Assembly (NCBI GenBank): GCA_019802505.1
Contig: JAFMOC010000170.1
Span: 1,271,501-1,335,500 of the forward strand
Direction of reading: 5' to 3'
Origin: Corydoras sp. C115
Taxonomy: Eukaryota > Chordata > Actinopteri > Siluriformes > Callichthyidae
DNA length: 64,000 nt
Below the pieces are notes generated by a model. The model made no database searches. It saw only the letters and a program-made list of their open reading frames with translations, and was not told where the DNA came from. Position 1 is the stretch's first letter; the number at the start of each line of letters is the position of its first letter. Of this stretch, positions 62,011 to 64,000 are shown piece by piece. The translations under genes were made by a program, and so were the position numbers.

Positions 62011-64000
62011 GTGAGTTCTGCGCCGCGGGTCTGAAAAACAACGCGGGGAGTTTCTCTGAAAAGTCTGCAGGCTACAAAAACAAGCTCGGGAGTGTTTTCT
62101 TTCCGGCATTGCGTTTCTTTAACACAGTTGGTTCTCGTTTGGAGGCACAAACGTCGGAACTCGGATGAAGTCCAGGCGCGTGCGTTCCAACGGGTTCTTG
62201 TTATTTGTGTGCTGTTGTTGTTATTTGTTGTCATCTTTTGTTGGTCGAGAACATGCGAATGTCGGATCACACAATCCAAAAGTTAGATTAGGTCGAGATT
62301 TTACTTAAATCCAAAGCATGTAAACAGGTTAAAAAATCGACTAATGGAGGCACATGGTCCTGGTTCTGCACATGGACTGCTTATAGTGTTCGCTATGTTT
62401 TGATGAGGGTTCTTAAAGAAGAAAAATGTGATTAAACAACAGGTTCCTTCTTTTAACAAAAAAAAAACCAAAAAAAAAACAACAACATTGTTGCTTTTAT
62501 TGTGTGTAATAATTACACCAATGTAAATAACCCTGTGATTATTATATGCTGTTAAGTGTTTAAAGCTTAATTCACCAGCAACTATTAAATCTCTAACTTA
62601 TACATAATATAATAATTAGTTTGTGAGAAGGTTTAAAAAAAAAAAAAAAAGAGGCTGTGGACAAAACACATTCAACACATTTGAATCCATTAACCTAGAC
62701 TTTGGGAACAATGACATGCTTCAACATTTTCAAAATAACTAATTGATTATTATTAGGGAAAGCAATTTATATTAAAATATTAAATGTTTTAAAGTGGTAA
62801 CACAGTGATTATGTACCAAAACAATGAACGACCCTCTCAGATGTTTATCCTTAACATGGTATCATTTGTAAGCATATAGTCTGAACATAAACAAACCAAG
62901 AAATATCAATGCATAAGTCCGTTAGTCCAGTGCAAATGGGATTTGTTATTTGTTACAGCATGTGTAAGAGGTCTTTCAATTTAATTTTCATATTGATTAC
63001 AAAGTTCTCATTAACATATGAAGTCCTACATGGTCTGGCTCCCACCTCACTTGAGGGATCTCATTGAATTTATTTAATACATGAAGTCCAATTCATTCTA
63101 GGAACTCACAAAGTTCCTAGAACAAACAAGGTCACCACTGAGGAACACATTCTTCTAGACAGCTCTGCGTCTTTTGAGTACCACCCTGTCTGTTTGTGAG
63201 TCAGATACAACAGTGATATTTAATTCCAGATTCAAAACTTATTCTTTTGCTTGTTTTTTTTTCACATGTAACTTCTTGCTTTTTAAAATGTGTGTGTATG
63301 AAACTGACTGGTTTCCTGTCCAAGGTGTGAGCACCCCAACCTGCAGGTTGATGGTTCTAATGGTAAACTGGCATCTACAAGCCATCAGATCAGATTTATT
63401 TTGCCAAGTATGTTACAAACACAACACTGGTTTCAGAAAGACGGTGTCTCTCTGGCAACATTACAGAACCATTTCAATTTACTGTATTTAGTCTTGACCT
63501 CGTTGGCTGTTTTGTCAGCCGGCCACAAAGTTCCTTACTCTAAATTTGGACTCTGTACAAACTCTCAGTGTTCTGCTCACTGTAATCTAACGTCTTATCT
63601 AAAGTGACAGTTTTACTCTAAAGAAATCTCAGGAAAACAAAGCCTCTGCTTCATAACCCATACGGTTTATCATGAGGAAACAGACAGAGTGTTGAAGATC
63701 AGATACTGTGATAGTTTATCTTACATGATTTCCTTCCATCTTGCCCTAAAGAGTAATGAGCACATAGCACATTTAAGGTGTTTAAGGACAAATCTAAAAC
63801 AAAATCATTCTGTGGCCTTCATCATTGTTAGAACGTGCTGCCAAGCATCTGCTCGTTATTTGAGGAAATGAAACATTTAAGGAAAACACTCTTTTATCTC
63901 GGTTGCGTTCGTCCGTAGGCTTTTAGTTAAAACAGCAGAACGTGGTTGAAAGGAGCCAGGAGCTGATTTGCAGGAGAGAGCAGAAGATTAGTATCCAACA
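62011..64000 (+). other. Probable first intron of the downstream gene
   Basis: AT-rich sequence with A-runs (about 62459-62480 and 62634-62650) and a LINE relic (63015-63260). No coding exon is supported up to the window's end. Confidence 0.45.
63015..63260 (+). mobile_element. Decayed LINE reverse-transcriptase C-terminal relic
   Basis: The translation in shifting frames gives EVLHGLAPTSLEGSH and later LSVCESDTTVIFNSRFKTYSF. These fit the C-terminal end of L2/Rex-type LINE ORF2 proteins, which typically read like KALHGLAPPYL and FKSRLKTYLF. Frames are broken by stops and indels. It is non-functional. Confidence 0.55.

Overview
This is a stretch of vertebrate nuclear genome, almost certainly from a teleost fish. 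The protein-coding content is three intron-containing vertebrate genes, all on the + strand. The background is AT-rich with many dinucleotide microsatellites and homopolymer runs. It also carries several copies of a tRNA-derived SINE whose body resembles the zebrafish HE1/DANA class (V-SINE-like), ending in (GAAT)n. An ostariophysan fish such as a catfish or characiform would fit, but the species call is an inference from repeat style only. There are no bacterial, phage, plasmid or CRISPR features, and most open reading frames in the window are chance or repeat-derived.

Layout. (1) 1-1099: intronic or upstream sequence with an (AT)n tract and a complete tRNA-SINE flanged by a 9-bp target-site duplication. 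(2) 1100-about 5800: kmt5b (SUV420H1), nine coding exons joined in frame to 819 residues, including a 20-nt microexon in the SET core, followed by its 3' UTR. (3) 5.8-9.8 kb: intergenic, with a 305-bp MITE with perfect 14-bp inverted ends and a 5'-truncated SINE with a perfect 12-bp target-site duplication. (4) about 9.8-32.4 kb: tp53i11, with a probable CpG-rich noncoding first exon near 9.8-9.9 kb, six coding exons from 18937 to 29833 (188 residues) and a long 3' UTR. (5) about 33.9-49.0 kb: the tetraspanin gene cd82, with a noncoding first exon ending at 34242, eight coding exons (39807-47937, 253 residues) and a 3' UTR ending near 48.98 kb. (6) 49-61.8 kb: a gene desert of repeats ending in a tandem SINE-derived array. 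(7) 61.88-62.01 kb: a CpG-rich block with a consensus splice donor, probably the noncoding first exon of a fourth + strand gene that continues past the window.

The genes do not form a pathway. kmt5b encodes a nuclear H4K20 methyltransferase, tp53i11 a small multi-pass membrane protein, and cd82 a plasma-membrane and endosomal tetraspanin. tp53i11 and cd82 are also close neighbours on human 11p11.2, so that part of the order is old conserved synteny; human KMT5B lies on the other arm (11q13). I did not find a novel biological system. The observations most worth a second look are the microexon in the kmt5b catalytic core with its apparently shifted start codon, a head-to-head inverted SINE pair in a tp53i11 intron, a 41-nt poly-T tract directly against a tp53i11 splice acceptor, and the SINE-derived tandem array next to a G-quadruplex-prone tract at a probable promoter.
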